Source: Penium margaritaceum (Eukaryota > Streptophyta > Zygnematophyceae > Desmidiales > Peniaceae). From it: a stretch of DNA of 61,485 bases. Each line of letters begins with the position of its first letter. The first letter of the stretch is position 1. The notes under the pieces were generated by a model. The model ran no database searches, was not told the DNA's origin, and saw nothing but the letters and a program-made list of their open reading frames with translations. The stretch covers positions 35,504-96,988 of the forward strand of contig SZWC01007283.1 of the NCBI GenBank assembly GCA_023375785.1, in the 5' to 3' direction. Both the position numbers and the translations under genes were made by a program. Shown here piece by piece: positions 41,851 through 52,720 of this stretch.

Positions 41851-41964
41851 CTCCCCCATGACCCACAGTAGAACAGAGCACAAATGAATCAAAGGCACGA
41901 AACTGACGTCACGAGTAGTGACGATGGACGTTATAGAAACGGGAACTTGCACAAAAGATCAATC

Positions 41965-43480
41965 TAGAATATCACGAGTACACAACAATCCAACCGCGTG
42001 AACGAATACCTTAAAGACGTTGCTGCTGAGTGCCTTTGTGAGGAGATCAGCTCACAGCTCTCTAGTATCAACCCACAGAATTTGGACATCGCGGGCAGCC
42101 ACCCGCTCACACACAAATTGGTGTTCAACATTGATATGCTTCGTGCCAGTGTGATGTATGCCATCGTGCTGAGCAATCGCCTTCATGCTTTGGTTTTCAT
42201 AGCGCAAAGTGATGCAACGGATAGGGACACACAATTGCTGCAACAGGCAAAACATCCAGATGCTCTCAAAGGTCCCTGTGCCAAGGGCAACATACTCAAC
42301 CTCACTGGAGTTGCGCGCCACACAACCTTGCTTACCACTTTTCCATGATATCATTGTCCCCCCAACAAGGAAGATGTAGCCTGTACAGCTACGAGCATCA
42401 AAGTTGTGCGCCCAGTCACCATCAGTGTATCCATTGATGACCACTAACGGCTGTGCTAGGTAGCAAAGGCCGACACATGCAGTAGAGAGCGCATACCAGA
42501 TGACGCGCACTGCTGCCTCCATGTGTCAAACTCGAGGGCACTATGAGAACTGAGCAAGGAAGTTCAATGCCAAGGCAATGTCTGCCCGCGTTGTGGTAGC
42601 CAGGTACATAAGAGACACTATCGCACTCAGATAGTTAGTCACCTCCATTGTCTCCCCCAGCTTTGACACGTCCAGTGTCTTGAGCAGCCAGTTTCAAGCG
42701 AGCATCATCGATGTAGAAGCAGTGGGAACAGCCTCAAGAAGTGAGGCAAAGTGCTCCCCCAAGCTCCTGACATATGTGGCATGGTGAACGTGGAGAACAC
42801 GGCGACCGTGGTCACGCTCGAGCTCCATGCCTAGAAAGACTCCGGCCGGACCCAGGTCTTTCATTTTGTACGTGGACTCCAGCAAGGACTTGACAGAGGT
42901 CACTCCATCACGACTGGGTGACGCGATCAACAGGTCATCGACATAGACGAGGATGGCCGCAAAGTGTGCCAACATTGGAGTGACGAAAAGGGAAGGATCA
43001 ACATTGCTTTCCCGGTACCACCCCCTTCTCCAATGTTGAGGTGATCTCCTGATTCCAGCACTTGGGGGACTGTTTGAGGCCATACAGGGCCTTGCGCAAT
43101 CTCTAGACCCTGTCTGTGCCATCCGCAAACCCTGGAGGCTGGACCATATAGATCTCTTCCTCCAGACGTCCATGCACGAAGACGTTGACGTCCATCTGCT
43201 CGAGCTCCCGGTCATGATGTGCAACGAGGCTGAGGAGAGCTCAAGCAGTAGTGTAACGGCCGACAGGGGTAACTGTCTCGTCAAAGTCAACGCCGGCGAC
43301 CTGGGAAAACCCTTGGCCATAAGACGTGCTTTGTACTTGTCAAGCTCCCCGTTGGGCTTGTTCTTACGTCGAAAGACCCATCGCGCGTCAATGGCCTTGT
43401 GAACTGGCGGCAGATCAACAAGCTCAACACGGTGTGATTGTCTAGAGCTCGAAGCTCATCATGCATAGCAGCCTCCCACT
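41965..43480 (-). pseudogene. pol: Copia-H RT-RNase H remnant
   Basis: RT entry SHEWEAAMHDELRALDNHTV, then fragmented blocks, polymerase motif YVDD intact (about 42938-42949), SLLESTYKMKDLGPAGVFLGMELER and LHVHHATYVRSLGEHFA. RNase H: GYTDGDWAHNFDARSCTGY, SSEVEYVALGTG, YENQSMKAIA and TKHINVEHQFVCE, ending at a TGA near 41964. At least four frame changes. Confidence 0.82.
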
Positions 43481-44900
43481 CGTGAGATTCAGGTGGTGCG
43501 CGTGCTTGGCAGACCATGGTGGGATTAGGCGACGAGAGTGATGCAGTGGCAGCAATGGCATGACATTCTATGACACTTCTAAGAATGGCGGCGTCTAGTG
43601 CTTGCTCATGCTCCGTCACGAGCAATGCATAGCCAAGGGCAGAGCTGGGGTGGACAAACCCGGTGGCTAAGCCCAAGGCATTCTTGCCCGTCGGCAAAGC
43701 TCGCGACTGTGCAAGTTGTGACTGCAATGCTCAAGGGTGAGATGCAGAGATGCTCTGAGAGCGTGTTGGGAGAGCATGCAGACGACCACCACGAACAAAC
43801 GGAAAGACAAGAGCTGGAACACAGGGATCAGCATGGACCGACATGGTAGGATCCAGTGGACTAGACACTGGGAGCAGACTAGAGAGGGTCGCGGAGGATT
43901 GCACAGGCAACACGGAGTTGAGCGCAAACGGGGGAAGCCGGAGCACTGGGCGACAAGGTCGGGTGAGTCATAGAGAGACGTGCATAGTCTATTTTCAAAC
44001 ACTGAAGGCTGCACTGAGGGTGAAGGATGTTGAGTGGAGACAGCAACAGGACCCCCGAGAACAGCAGGGACAGCAGGTCCGACTTCCCCCCGAAACCAAG
44101 AGGGAGGCAAAAGGGAGGCCGATGTGACAGAATGACTGAGGTCACGGAGGAAGATGGACTCGAAGAACAGTGCATCACGAGACTCCACAACACGCTGGCA
44201 CTCTGGATCCTAGAAGCGCCAGGCCTTAGACTGGGAGGAGACACCCAAAAAAGGATAGAGACAGCCATGCGGGGAGAGCTTCCCATCGCAAAGGCCTCGG
44301 GAAGGCAGACAGACGCAATACAACCCCAGACACGAGCAAGGCAAAGATCGGCGCGGGTGCCATACCAACGCTCAAAAGGGGTGACAATGCGCGGGAGGGG
44401 ATCGTGGGGAACACGGTTCCAAACCCAGATGATGTATTACATGGCCTCAAAGGCAAACAAAGGAGAGACACCAGAAGCAGACAGAAGATTCCGGACTTCA
44501 TCGGCAAGCATCCGGTTCCAACGTTCTAGGACACCGTTCTGCAGGGGTGCGTAAGGAGCGGAGTTCTCCAGACACACCCCCTTAGACTCAAGGAGGCGGG
44601 TGGTGGGTCCAAAGAACTCACCGCCGTAATCACTACAAAAGACAAGCAGGGAGTGTTGACACAATCCCTTTGCATGCAAGAGCCAAGACTCAAAAGACCG
44701 CGCAAATATCACTCTTCTGAAGAAGAGCAAAAATCCAATGAAAACGAGAGAAGCCATGAGATAGGCACAAGACATACCACCTGGCTCCCCCAAGAAACTC
44801 ATGGGGGAGGGGACCCATGATGTCAGCATGAAAAAGATCAAGGGGATGTGAGGACTGGGAAGCAGAGGGGGAATAAGGAGAGCGATGCATCTTTCCCTAG
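43481..44900 (-). pseudogene. pol: Copia-H integrase remnant
   Basis: HPLDLFHADIMGPLPHEF (first Asp), VFCSDYGGEFFGPT (second Asp, with Tyr in place of Arg) and LQNGVLERWNRMLADEVR (Glu), then an MALxYIxWVWNRVPHDPLP-type block and a Ser/Pro/Val-rich linker containing ALGLATGFVHPSSALGYALL, which recurs in E. Frames change several times. Confidence 0.8.
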
Positions 44901-45613
44901 GCGCAAACGAGACAGGCAGAGGGGTAGGGCATCGGAAAAGTGGACGGGGTAAGACCTAGGGTAGGTTGGAGGTGGAGCATGCACGTGATGGAATCAGTGT
45001 GAACGTTCCCAAGACGACGATGCAAGAGTTGAGCATGGTGGGGAGAAAGAGAGGGAGCGACATGAACAAGGGAGGTGCCAACAGAGGGAGTGAAGGGTGC
45101 AAGTAGACGAACACGATAGAGCTTATCACATTTGACACCCTGAAGGTCGACACGACCGGAGGAGCAAAGACGAACAGTGCCGACGCCCTGACTGGCAGAG
45201 AAATCCATGCCCTAATTGTCTAGAGAGGTCACCGACAACAGGCTAAGTTCAAAAGAAGGCACATAGAGGACGTCAAGCAAGGACAACACGCCATTGGGAC
45301 CGACGAAGCGTACGACTCCAACACCCTAAACATGAAGCAACTAACGAGACCCAATACAGACAAAGCGAACAAGACTGGTAGGACCCAACGATTCAAAGGA
45401 GGCGTGGACAGACGTCATGTGATGGGTGGCCCTAGAGTCAAGGACCCAGAAGCCACCCGCGACCAGAATCCCAAGTAGGACATCACAGGTACCAACAGTG
45501 CCAACAGGAGGGGATGATGAGGCACAGGCTGCAAGGCGACAAGGGAGCATAAGCGACTGACAGACGCGGACAGACATCCAAGAACATGACCAGGGGGAAA
45601 AGAACAAAGTCAC
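44897..45613 (-). pseudogene. pol: Copia-H protease and pre-integrase remnant
   Basis: GFWVLDSRATHHMTSVHASF has the protease motif with Gly changed to Arg. MDFSASQGVGTVRLCSSGRV and LLHRRLGNVHTDSITCMLHLQPTLG are the pre-integrase part. A frame change near 45300 separates them. Confidence 0.8.
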
Positions 45614-47201
45614 TATGGCATGAGGGATCTCTAGCCATCGCAGCTACACTCTCACCTCCCTGATTACGCAAGTGAAGATGCTGAAGAAGAGACTGCTCTA
45701 GCTGGTGCTCGCTGTTGACGGAGGGCGTCGGGGATAGAGTAGAGGATCCCGAGGAGGGAGGAAGCCAAGGGGGAGGGAAGTAGGCCAGAGACTGTGTCCC
45801 AGAGTAGACAGGAGTCCCATACAGTGGTGGCCAATCCCAGGAAAACCCAGTCGGTGGAGGTAGAGAGAGGACACCGGTGGTGGAGTAGGCCTGTGCGGGG
45901 GAGGGATTGGCGGACCGCGTCGAGGTGTTGGAGCTGGAGCTCAACCTGGAGCTCGACCTGGAGCCAATGCCTGAGGCAGATGAGGAGAAGCTCATGGAGC
46001 GAGCCCAGTGTGCACGCATGGTGGGTGCAAGGCAAAGATCATCAGGTGGCGCAGGGCAGTTTTGAGCAGAGTGCTCGGAAGAGCCACAGTTCTAGCATAC
46101 CACCTTGCAAGGAACACGAGAGGTGGAGTCAAAGGGTTTCCCCTTGCCCTTGCCCCTGCAGCGGCCGTGGTCGCGGCCCTAAGAGGTAAGAGTTGTGGCA
46201 ACAGAGGAGGAAGTGGAGGACGTGGTAAAGGTAGAGGTGGAGCTGGGGGAAGAGGTAGCAGTAGTGACAATAGCAACCCCAACGACTACAGAACGGTGGA
46301 GACGCTTTTTCTACAGGCTGGTCCACGAGGCAGCAAGACACTCTGCCGCAAAGTCCCACAGTGCTCCAACACCAGGAGGGGATCTAGGTTGCACAGGCTG
46401 AAACGCAAGGCACTGCAGCTCATGTGCTTTATCATCGCGAAGAAGGTCAGAGAGCTTCGGGATCAGCCCGTTGACCATGGTGAGTACCGCCGATAGCTGG
46501 CCTGGTGCAGCATCACCAAGCTCACAAAGCAGCTTGAGCCCGCGTGCCCAATACGCATCGGCCAATTCATCTGGATGAATTAAGAGCGTGTTGAACTGTT
46601 CGGTGAGTATGCTTTGAGAGGCCTGGCCAGTGACAATGGTGCGGCGGCAAAGCATGGTATATGCGCCAATGGGGTCAGTAGGGCGTTGGGCGTCAGAGTC
46701 TGCGTTCTATGTGCCGACATCATCAGGTGCGGCGGTGATGAGAGCGCGGACACCACGAGCAGGCTCATTAGCGACAGGCGTGAAAGGCGGAACTGTAGGG
46801 AAGTAATACTGCCACAGGCATTATCCTTGATCCCAGGCACAGAAGCAAGTTTCCCAAGTAGAGAAAGTGAGCCCAGCGGCAAGGACAGGGGGCTTTGAGA
46901 AGAAGTCATGCTAGTGGGCTGCGGCGACAGTGGTGGCAGTAGGTGCAACAGCAGCGGAGTTGGCGGCAGCTGTGCTAGGAGCAGGTGGCATGGAGGAGGC
47001 ACCAGCACTAGTGCCGGCAGGGGTGCTAGAGACAGATGCAACAGGAAGACGCTTAAGGACGATAGCAACGAATTCATGAGCGAATGCTTCGCAATTGTCG
47101 CTCGCAACTTTGAGGCGATCTTCAGCCTCCCACTGAGCCTCGCGAGCGGAGTTCAGCTGGTGCTCCTTGTCAACAATGACTAACTCATCGTCACCAAGCA
47201 T
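45614..47201 (-). pseudogene. gag: Copia-H gag
   Basis: Start ATG 47201 (MLGDDELVIVDKEHQLNSARE). Capsid-like segments: RVGTxNADA, GAYTMLCRRTIVTGQASQSIL, LADAYWARGLKLLCELGDAAPGQL and WDFAAECLA. The zinc knuckle (about 46060-46100) reads C, TAG, NCGSSEHSAQNC, then CPAPPDDLCLAPTMRAHWARS. The TAG sits at the same codon as in Copia-D. The conserved pre-gag block starts 30 nt upstream of the ATG. Confidence 0.82.
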
Positions 47202-47230
47202 GGTGACAACGATGGTACTTTGCCGAACAG

Positions 47231-47267
47231 ATTTCAACAGAGTTTCCCCAGCCCCAGTGGGCGTGGG
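47231..47267 (-). promoter_or_regulatory. Conserved pre-gag block, Copia-H copy
   Basis: Minus strand CCCACGCCCACTGGGGCTGG followed by GGAAACTCTG and TTGAAAT, 30 nt upstream of the gag ATG. Compare D (32788-32824) and E (54872-54908). Confidence 0.75.
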
Positions 47268-47393
47268 ATATCAGAGGGTGCCTTGGCACGTGGAGAAATG
47301 GTGCAGGCCAACCCACCCCAAGTCAGACACGGCAAGCAACCGCAGGGAGAGAGGAGAATGAATCCAACAGCAAGAGCCAAGCAAGTGGATAGC

Positions 47394-47945
47394 TCACGAG
47401 GCTGTGGGATGAGGGGGTCTACGCAGGAAGGAAAGAAGTGGAGGAACAGTGGCAACAAAGGCGGCGGCTAGGACAGAGACAGCGGTGTTAACTAGGACAA
47501 AGAGAGCAAGGACGCCTGTGATGACTGTTGTGCTGATCATTGTGGAGACAGCTACGGCAGAGATGAGAGCAATGACGGCGCTGAAGAAAGCCGATGAAGG
47601 TGCGGATGCGTGTGTCATAGCGGCAACAGTGGACGTGCGGATTGAGGATGTTGCCGTTGCTATGGTTGATGCTGCAGATGTTGTGGCTGATGCCACAACA
47701 GATGCGACCACTACAAGCTATGTGCCTATGTCAACAACTACTACACCAATGGGAACAATCACCACGCCTGCCTCAATATAGGTTTCGGCTGCCTTACCAA
47801 CAGACGTGGCGGTAAGGGCACGCGTAGCCCTGGCTGCTGCTGCAAAAGTAACTTCGGCTGTAGTTGCGGTGTCAATGACAGTAGAGGCTACGCAAGAGAA
47901 CGTGTCTGCAAGTGCAGAAAAATCCTCTATGGACGCCACCCACAA
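47394..47945 (-). pseudogene. Copia-H pre-gag accessory ORF (interrupted)
   Basis: Two open parts, 47945-47718 and 47711-47394. The first has ARATRALTATSVGKAAETYIE and a Val-rich stretch. The second has Ala/Ser/Thr-rich sequence, then hydrophobic segments (SAFFSAVIALISAVAVSTMI; VLALFVLVNTAVSVLAAAFV) and the C-terminal PPLLSFLRRPP. The same architecture and position as D, E and G. One frame change and an N-terminal loss (stop near 47983) make it non-functional. Confidence 0.7.
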
Positions 47946-48344
47946 CTGAGAGAGGATGACATCCTTAGCGACAATGCCATGCGGTTAGGTTTCCTTGGGA
48001 GAAGCAAGAGGGGAGACGCTTACCGAGGTTTGAGATGGCGGGAACCCGACCGTGGTTTCGCTTCTACCACCGTGACGTGAGCAAGAGTGGTAGTGCGCAG
48101 GCCGTCCCGCGTAGTACGACCTGAACGACAGTGAAAAAGGAGCCCCTCTGGACGCAAGCGTGGTGAATAGCGCCTCCGATGCGACGCCGGTCTCTAGAGG
48201 GTGGTGGCCCGCTACTGGGACGGCGGCTGCGCGCCGTCAGTCATCTGCACGCCGATGTACACAAGCTAAGTGCAAAGCCACTTGCGTGGGGCCAAGCCTA
48301 CAATGACGTTGCTATACCAACACGCTGCTGATAGGTTTCCAGCT
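47946..48344 (-). other. Leader and rearranged 5' end of Copia-H
   Basis: Contains the CGGTAAGC sequence (minus strand, 48017-48025) also seen in D and E. A recognisable 5' LTR is absent. No gene. Confidence 0.45.
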
Positions 48345-48617
48345 GCAGTGAGAATGTACGAACCCTATCATCTATCGCATCAATGAGACAAAGTCAATCA
48401 ATGGCCATGTATGTGCAAGAGGGCAATCCTAGATGGATTAGCCACTTCATGACCCAAGAGTCTCTAGTCATGATGCGCACACATGATGTTCCCATAGGTG
48501 AGGCCATGTCATTTAATTTGTACATGTGGGTGCCATGTCATTTAACTTGTACATGTGGGTGCCATGGTGAGTGAGACAAGAGGGCATAGAGATGTGACTG
48601 GCCAACGAACTTCAACA
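48345..48617 (-). repeat. 5' LTR of Copia-G, second part
   Basis: CAGTGAGAATGTACGAACCCTA... to ACTTCAACA matches 36110-36335 of the 3' LTR. It contains a short internal tandem duplication of CATGTCATTTAA...TGTACATGTGGGTGC that is absent from the 3' LTR. Confidence 0.88.
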
Positions 48618-48660
48618 CTGTGGCGTGTCACCTGCTTGAAGTGAGCGGCAGCTACTTGTG

Positions 48661-49244
48661 TAGGTAGCAGTGGCTACTAAGCAAGCATGAAAGCAAGCAA
48701 GTAGGCAGGCTGGAGACGAGGTGACACCATGGATCGGGGGAATGCAAGTTTCACACTGGTGGCAAGAAGTTAGCAAGTAACAAGCGAACGAGGTGGTATG
48801 TACCAGTTGACCGGGCCACCCATGCGAGGTGCTCGACGTGGGGCCCGTACGCCACCCGGAGATCGAACCTGACCCTGGAGCGAATGAGCTCCAGGCGGTT
48901 GCTCACATGCCGGTACAAACCGGACATGTGGTCCCCTAAGGATCAGCAACCCGGTTTACCATCCTGAGTGCATGCAAGTGTGTCACAATTCCACCAAATC
49001 ACGTGCATGCTATTCTATAGTTGTATCCCTCATTTTGCTAGTGAAGTCAGCTCTAAACTGAGGCTCATGGAGAGGTTGGTGATGTGACCACCACTAGGAA
49101 TTCAGTTGGTGGCATCACCAATGAGCAGCTCACGTTGTGTTTTGCACCAGAGAGCCTCAGTCTAGCTTAATCACCTACAGTGATAATGTGAGTGTGTGTG
49201 GAGAGACAAGAGGACACTTGCGTGTGTTACGACCATAACCAACA
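48661..49244 (-). repeat. 3' LTR of Copia-E
   Basis: 584 bp. Its plus strand runs from TAGGTAGCAGTGG to AACCAACA, followed by CTCCCCCATGACCC (49245-49258), the inverted polypurine tract. It matches 56911-57362 closely. Confidence 0.9.
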
Positions 49245-49328
49245 CTCCCCCATGACCCACAGACAAGCAGCCCACACACACAAAGAGAGAGAGCACGTCA
49301 CAGAGCAGCAAGACGTACAGGAATCGCA

Positions 49329-50880
49329 TCAGCCAGCGGCATCACGTGAGCGAAGCAGACCAACAGCATGCACAGCCGCTTCGAACATGCCACTGCTGAG
49401 AGCTTTAGTAAGGAATTCTGCACGCTGCTGACGAGTATCGACCCAGACCACCTGAACCTCTCCAGCAGCAATGCGCTCACGCACAAAGTGATGCTCGATG
49501 TTGATGTGCTTTGTGCGAGAGTGATGCATGCCATCGTGTTCGGCGATTACCTTTGCACTCTGGTTGTCACAGCGCAGAGTAATGCAACGGATGGGGACAC
49601 GCAGTTGTTGCAACAGGCGGGATAGCCACACACTCTCACACGTACCTGCACCGAGTGCCACGTACTCGGCCTCACTGGAGCTTCGAGCAACACATCCCTA
49701 TTTTCCACTTTTCCAAGAGACAACAGTCCCACCAACAAGAAAGACGTAACCAGTTTGGCTACGAGCATCTATGTCATGCGCCCAGTCACTGTCTGTGTAA
49801 CCGTCTACCACCACAGACGGTTGTGCACGATAGCACAGTCCCACACGTGTAGTGGACAGCGCGTTGCTGATCACACGAAGTGCCACCTCGAGATGTCTCT
49901 GACGTGGCTGTTGGGAGAACTGGGCAAGGAAGTTAACCGAGAAGGCAACGTCCGCCCGGGTGGTGGTAGCGAGATACATGAGAGAGCCGACCACAGTGAG
50001 GTAGTCAGTGACATCAACAATCTCCCCAAGCTGAGCTGGATTGAGTGACTTTAGCAGGTGCTGACCTGCTGGAGTCATCGCTGGGGAGGCAGTGGGAGCA
50101 TCAGCAAGCAGAGAAGCAAAGCGCTCCCCCAGCGTGCAAATGTACGCAGCCTGGTGTACGTGCAAAGTGCGACGCTGGCGGTCACGCTTGAGTTCCATAC
50201 CCAGAAACACACGTGCAGGACCTAGATCCTTCATCCTGTACGTAGCCTGCAGCAAGTTCTTCACGGACTGGACGGCTGCGAGGCTGGGTGAGGCAATAAG
50301 CAGATCGTCAACGTAGACGAGGATGGCCACAAATGGCTCGGAAGGGGCACTCAAGAAGAGTGCCGGATCAACCGTGCTGCGATGATAACCGCCCCCCTCA
50401 AGGGTGGAGGAGATCTCCATGTTCCAACAGCGCGCCGACTGCTTGAGCTCATAGAGAGCTTTCTGTAGTCGCCACACCTTGTTCGTGCCATCGGTAAAGC
50501 CAGGTGGCTGGATCATGTAGATCTCCTCGTCGAGCTTTCCATGCAAGAAAGCATTGTTAACGTCCATCTGCTCTAGCTCCCAGTCATGCTGGGCGACGAG
50601 ACTCAACAGTGCTCGAGCAGTGGTGTACCTCCCGACCGGTGCAAAGGTCTCATCAAAGTCAATCCCTGGAATCTGGGAGAAACCTTTTGCCGTGAGTCGT
50701 GCCTTGTATCGGTCCACTCTCCCATCGGGTTTCAGCTTGCGCCGAAGTACCCGCCTGGCAGAGACTGCGTTGCGGCCTGCCAGGAGATCAACGAGCTCAA
50801 AAACTCCATGCTCTCGGAGGGCTGTGAGCTCCTCCTGCATGGCCTTCTCCCAGAGGTCAGCATCAGCTGCCTCACGAGCC
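49329..50880 (-). pseudogene. pol: Copia-E RT-RNase H
   Basis: One frame throughout. Entry AMQEELTALREHGVFELVDL, YKARLTAKGFSQ, DETFAPVGRYTTARALLSL, QMDVNNAFLHGKLDEE, polymerase motif YVDD (50304-50315), LHVHQAAYICTLGERFA and RNase H DGYTDSDWAHDIDARSQTGY. A TAG at 49698 replaces Gln in SGKQGC. The remainder, GAGTCESVWLSRLLQQL, CDNQSAKVIA and RAEFLTKAL, is open to a TGA at 49329. Catalytic residues look intact. Another TAG at 50883 separates it from the linker. Confidence 0.9.
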
Positions 50881-52380
50881 TGCTAGATAGTGGTAGGCTC
50901 GCGGGGAAGGGCAGGGAGTCCTGAGGCTACGAAGCATGATGCAACATACCCGGCGACAGAAGTCTCCAGGGCACTATGAAACTCATGGGCTACAAGAGCG
51001 TAGCCGACTGCTGAGTTGGGATGCATGACACTAATAGATAGGCCAAGTGCATCAAGGCCAGTGGGCCGCACCAAAGGGCCACCTGTGGAGGACGAAGCGT
51101 TGGAGCATGTGACTCGCTGTGTGGACGGAGGGGCTCTGGAAGAGTCGATGAAGACAGGCTCAGCAGGTGTCCCACAGGAGCGGGAGCGCCCACGGGAGGG
51201 CTGAGACAGCTGAGAATGGGGGAGGGCGCGAAGCCTTCCCCCACGAGTGTAGGGTTCAGGCTCAGAGGCCACAGCCCGAGGTGGGTCACCTCCAATCATG
51301 TCAGCCGCCGGAGGAGACTCAGAGGAAGAGTGAGGGGATGAGTCGGGAACAGGGTGGACATGGGACTGTGTGTGAATAGGCATCGAGTGGGGGGCATTGG
51401 CACCGCTAGAGGACGGCTGAGACGACACGGATTCTGAGCAGGACTGTGATGCTGCAGACTCAGAAGAGGCAGAGGAGGACGAGGACTCAGAGGACTCCGA
51501 GGGGGAGTCCTCGTCTGTAGCGTCTGTGTTGGTGGCGTACTGAGATGTTGTGTGAGAGGAAGGAGAGAACGCACGGAGATCGGAGGCTGGAACAGACACA
51601 CTCCCCCCAAGCCGACGAAGCGAGGAAACAGAGGAAGAGGGAGGAACATGGGCCGGATCACGGGGAAAGACATCCTCGAAGAACAAGGTGTCACGGGACT
51701 CAATGACACGAGAGCGGTCAGACTCCCACAAGCGCCATGCTTTGGACATAGCGGAGACACCGAGGAAGGTGCACAGATGAGCACGTGAGTTTGCCATCAC
51801 GGGCATCGTCCGGCAACCAGACGGCAGCGACACAGTCCCAAACACGAGCGATACGGAGATCAGCACGACGACCATACCAGCGCTCAAAGGGAGTGATGTG
51901 ATGAGGGATGGGACCGTGAGGAACACGGTTCCACACCCAGGTCATGTAAGACATGGCCTCAAAAGAGAAGACATGGGAGAGAGAAGACTCACTAAGAAGA
52001 GTGCGGACACCGTTAGCGAGGGTGCGGTTCCGACGCTCACAGACGCCGTTTTGCTGGGGCGTGTATGGAGCCGACGGTTCCATACACAACCCGCGAGATA
52101 TCAAGAAGCGAGCAGTGGGACCCATGAATTCGCCACCTCAGTCACAGCGAAAGACCTTTAGACGGCAACCACAGGCCAGCTCCGCCTGAGGCAGCCAGGT
52201 CTCAAGCGTGGGACAGACATCACTCTTTTGCCGAAGGTCAAACACCCATCGCATACGGGAGAAGTCATCGGTGAGACAGAGGACATAGCGACCAATGCCC
52301 CCGAGGACTTCATGGGCAAGGGGTCCCATGACGTCCGCATGCAAGAGGTCGAGGGGGTGAGACGTACGAGATTCATAAGT
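50881..52380 (-). pseudogene. pol: Copia-E integrase and linker
   Basis: HPLDLLHADVMGPLAHEVL (first Asp), LTDDFSRMRWVFDLRQKSDV, VFRCD, then a TGA in place of Arg and GGEFMG (second Asp), TPQQNGVCERRNRTLANGV (Glu) and YMTWVWNRVPHGPIP. A frameshift near 51785 leads to LCTFLGVSAMSKAWRLWE and a Ser/Pro-rich linker of about 250 residues to TAG 50883. Confidence 0.88.
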
Positions 52381-52720
52381 GGAAAAAGGAGAACGGTGCA
52401 TCTTGCCCTGGGCACAGTCAAGACAGTCAGTGGGACAAGGGGCAGGGAATGTGTCAGTGTCAAGGCCATGAGCTGGCTTGTCCCGAAGCAAACTGTTAAC
52501 TGCAACAGTGTGAATGTGACAGAGATGGCGGTGAAGCAGTTGTGCATGTGCCGGAGTGAGAGAGCGTGCTACATGAACAAGAGCAGTGGTGGCAGGGTGC
52601 GATGCAAAGGACGGCACACGGTACAAACGGTCACAACGAGTGCCACGCAGAAGGACACGACCAGTGGTACGATTCAAGACAGATGCAATGCCGCGGCTGG
52701 AGGAGAAGTCCATGCCCTGG
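52381..52720 (-). pseudogene. pol: Copia-E pre-integrase region
   Basis: From MDFSSSRGIASVL to LLHRHLCHIHTVAVNSLLRD and CLDCAQGKMHRSPF. It joins integrase in frame. A frameshift near 52740 separates it from the protease ORF. Confidence 0.87.

Larger units (their letters stand above)
41275..48344 (-). mobile_element. Copia-H, inserted in the Copia-G 5' LTR
   Basis: The left edge is an LTR (41275-41850) followed by the inverted polypurine tract. Then on the minus strand come RNase H/RT, integrase, protease, gag, the accessory ORF and a leader. The Copia-G LTR resumes at about 48345. No 5' LTR matching 41275-41850 is recognised at the right end; only CCAACA at 48317-48322 and a PBS-like GCTGCTGATAGG remain. 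The 5' end therefore looks deleted or rearranged. Possible target duplication GAAGT/GCAGT is weak. Confidence 0.8.
35747..48617 (-). mobile_element. Copia-G, internally deleted; hosts Copia-H
   Basis: The 3' LTR is 35747-36335. The 5' LTR begins at 40914, is interrupted near 41274 by Copia-H and resumes at about 48345-48617. The flanks GTGTG (35742-35746) and CTGTG (48618-48622) match at four of five bases. LTR termini are TG...TA. The internal region is only about 4.6 kb because gag is fused to the second half of integrase and the RT entry is also deleted, so it is non-autonomous. Confidence 0.88.

Noticed and set aside
48830..48960. tRNA-like B-box (GGTTCGATCTCC on the minus strand) in the Copia-E LTR
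   Set aside because: No A box at the right distance and no cloverleaf could be drawn; the G LTR lacks it at the equivalent place.
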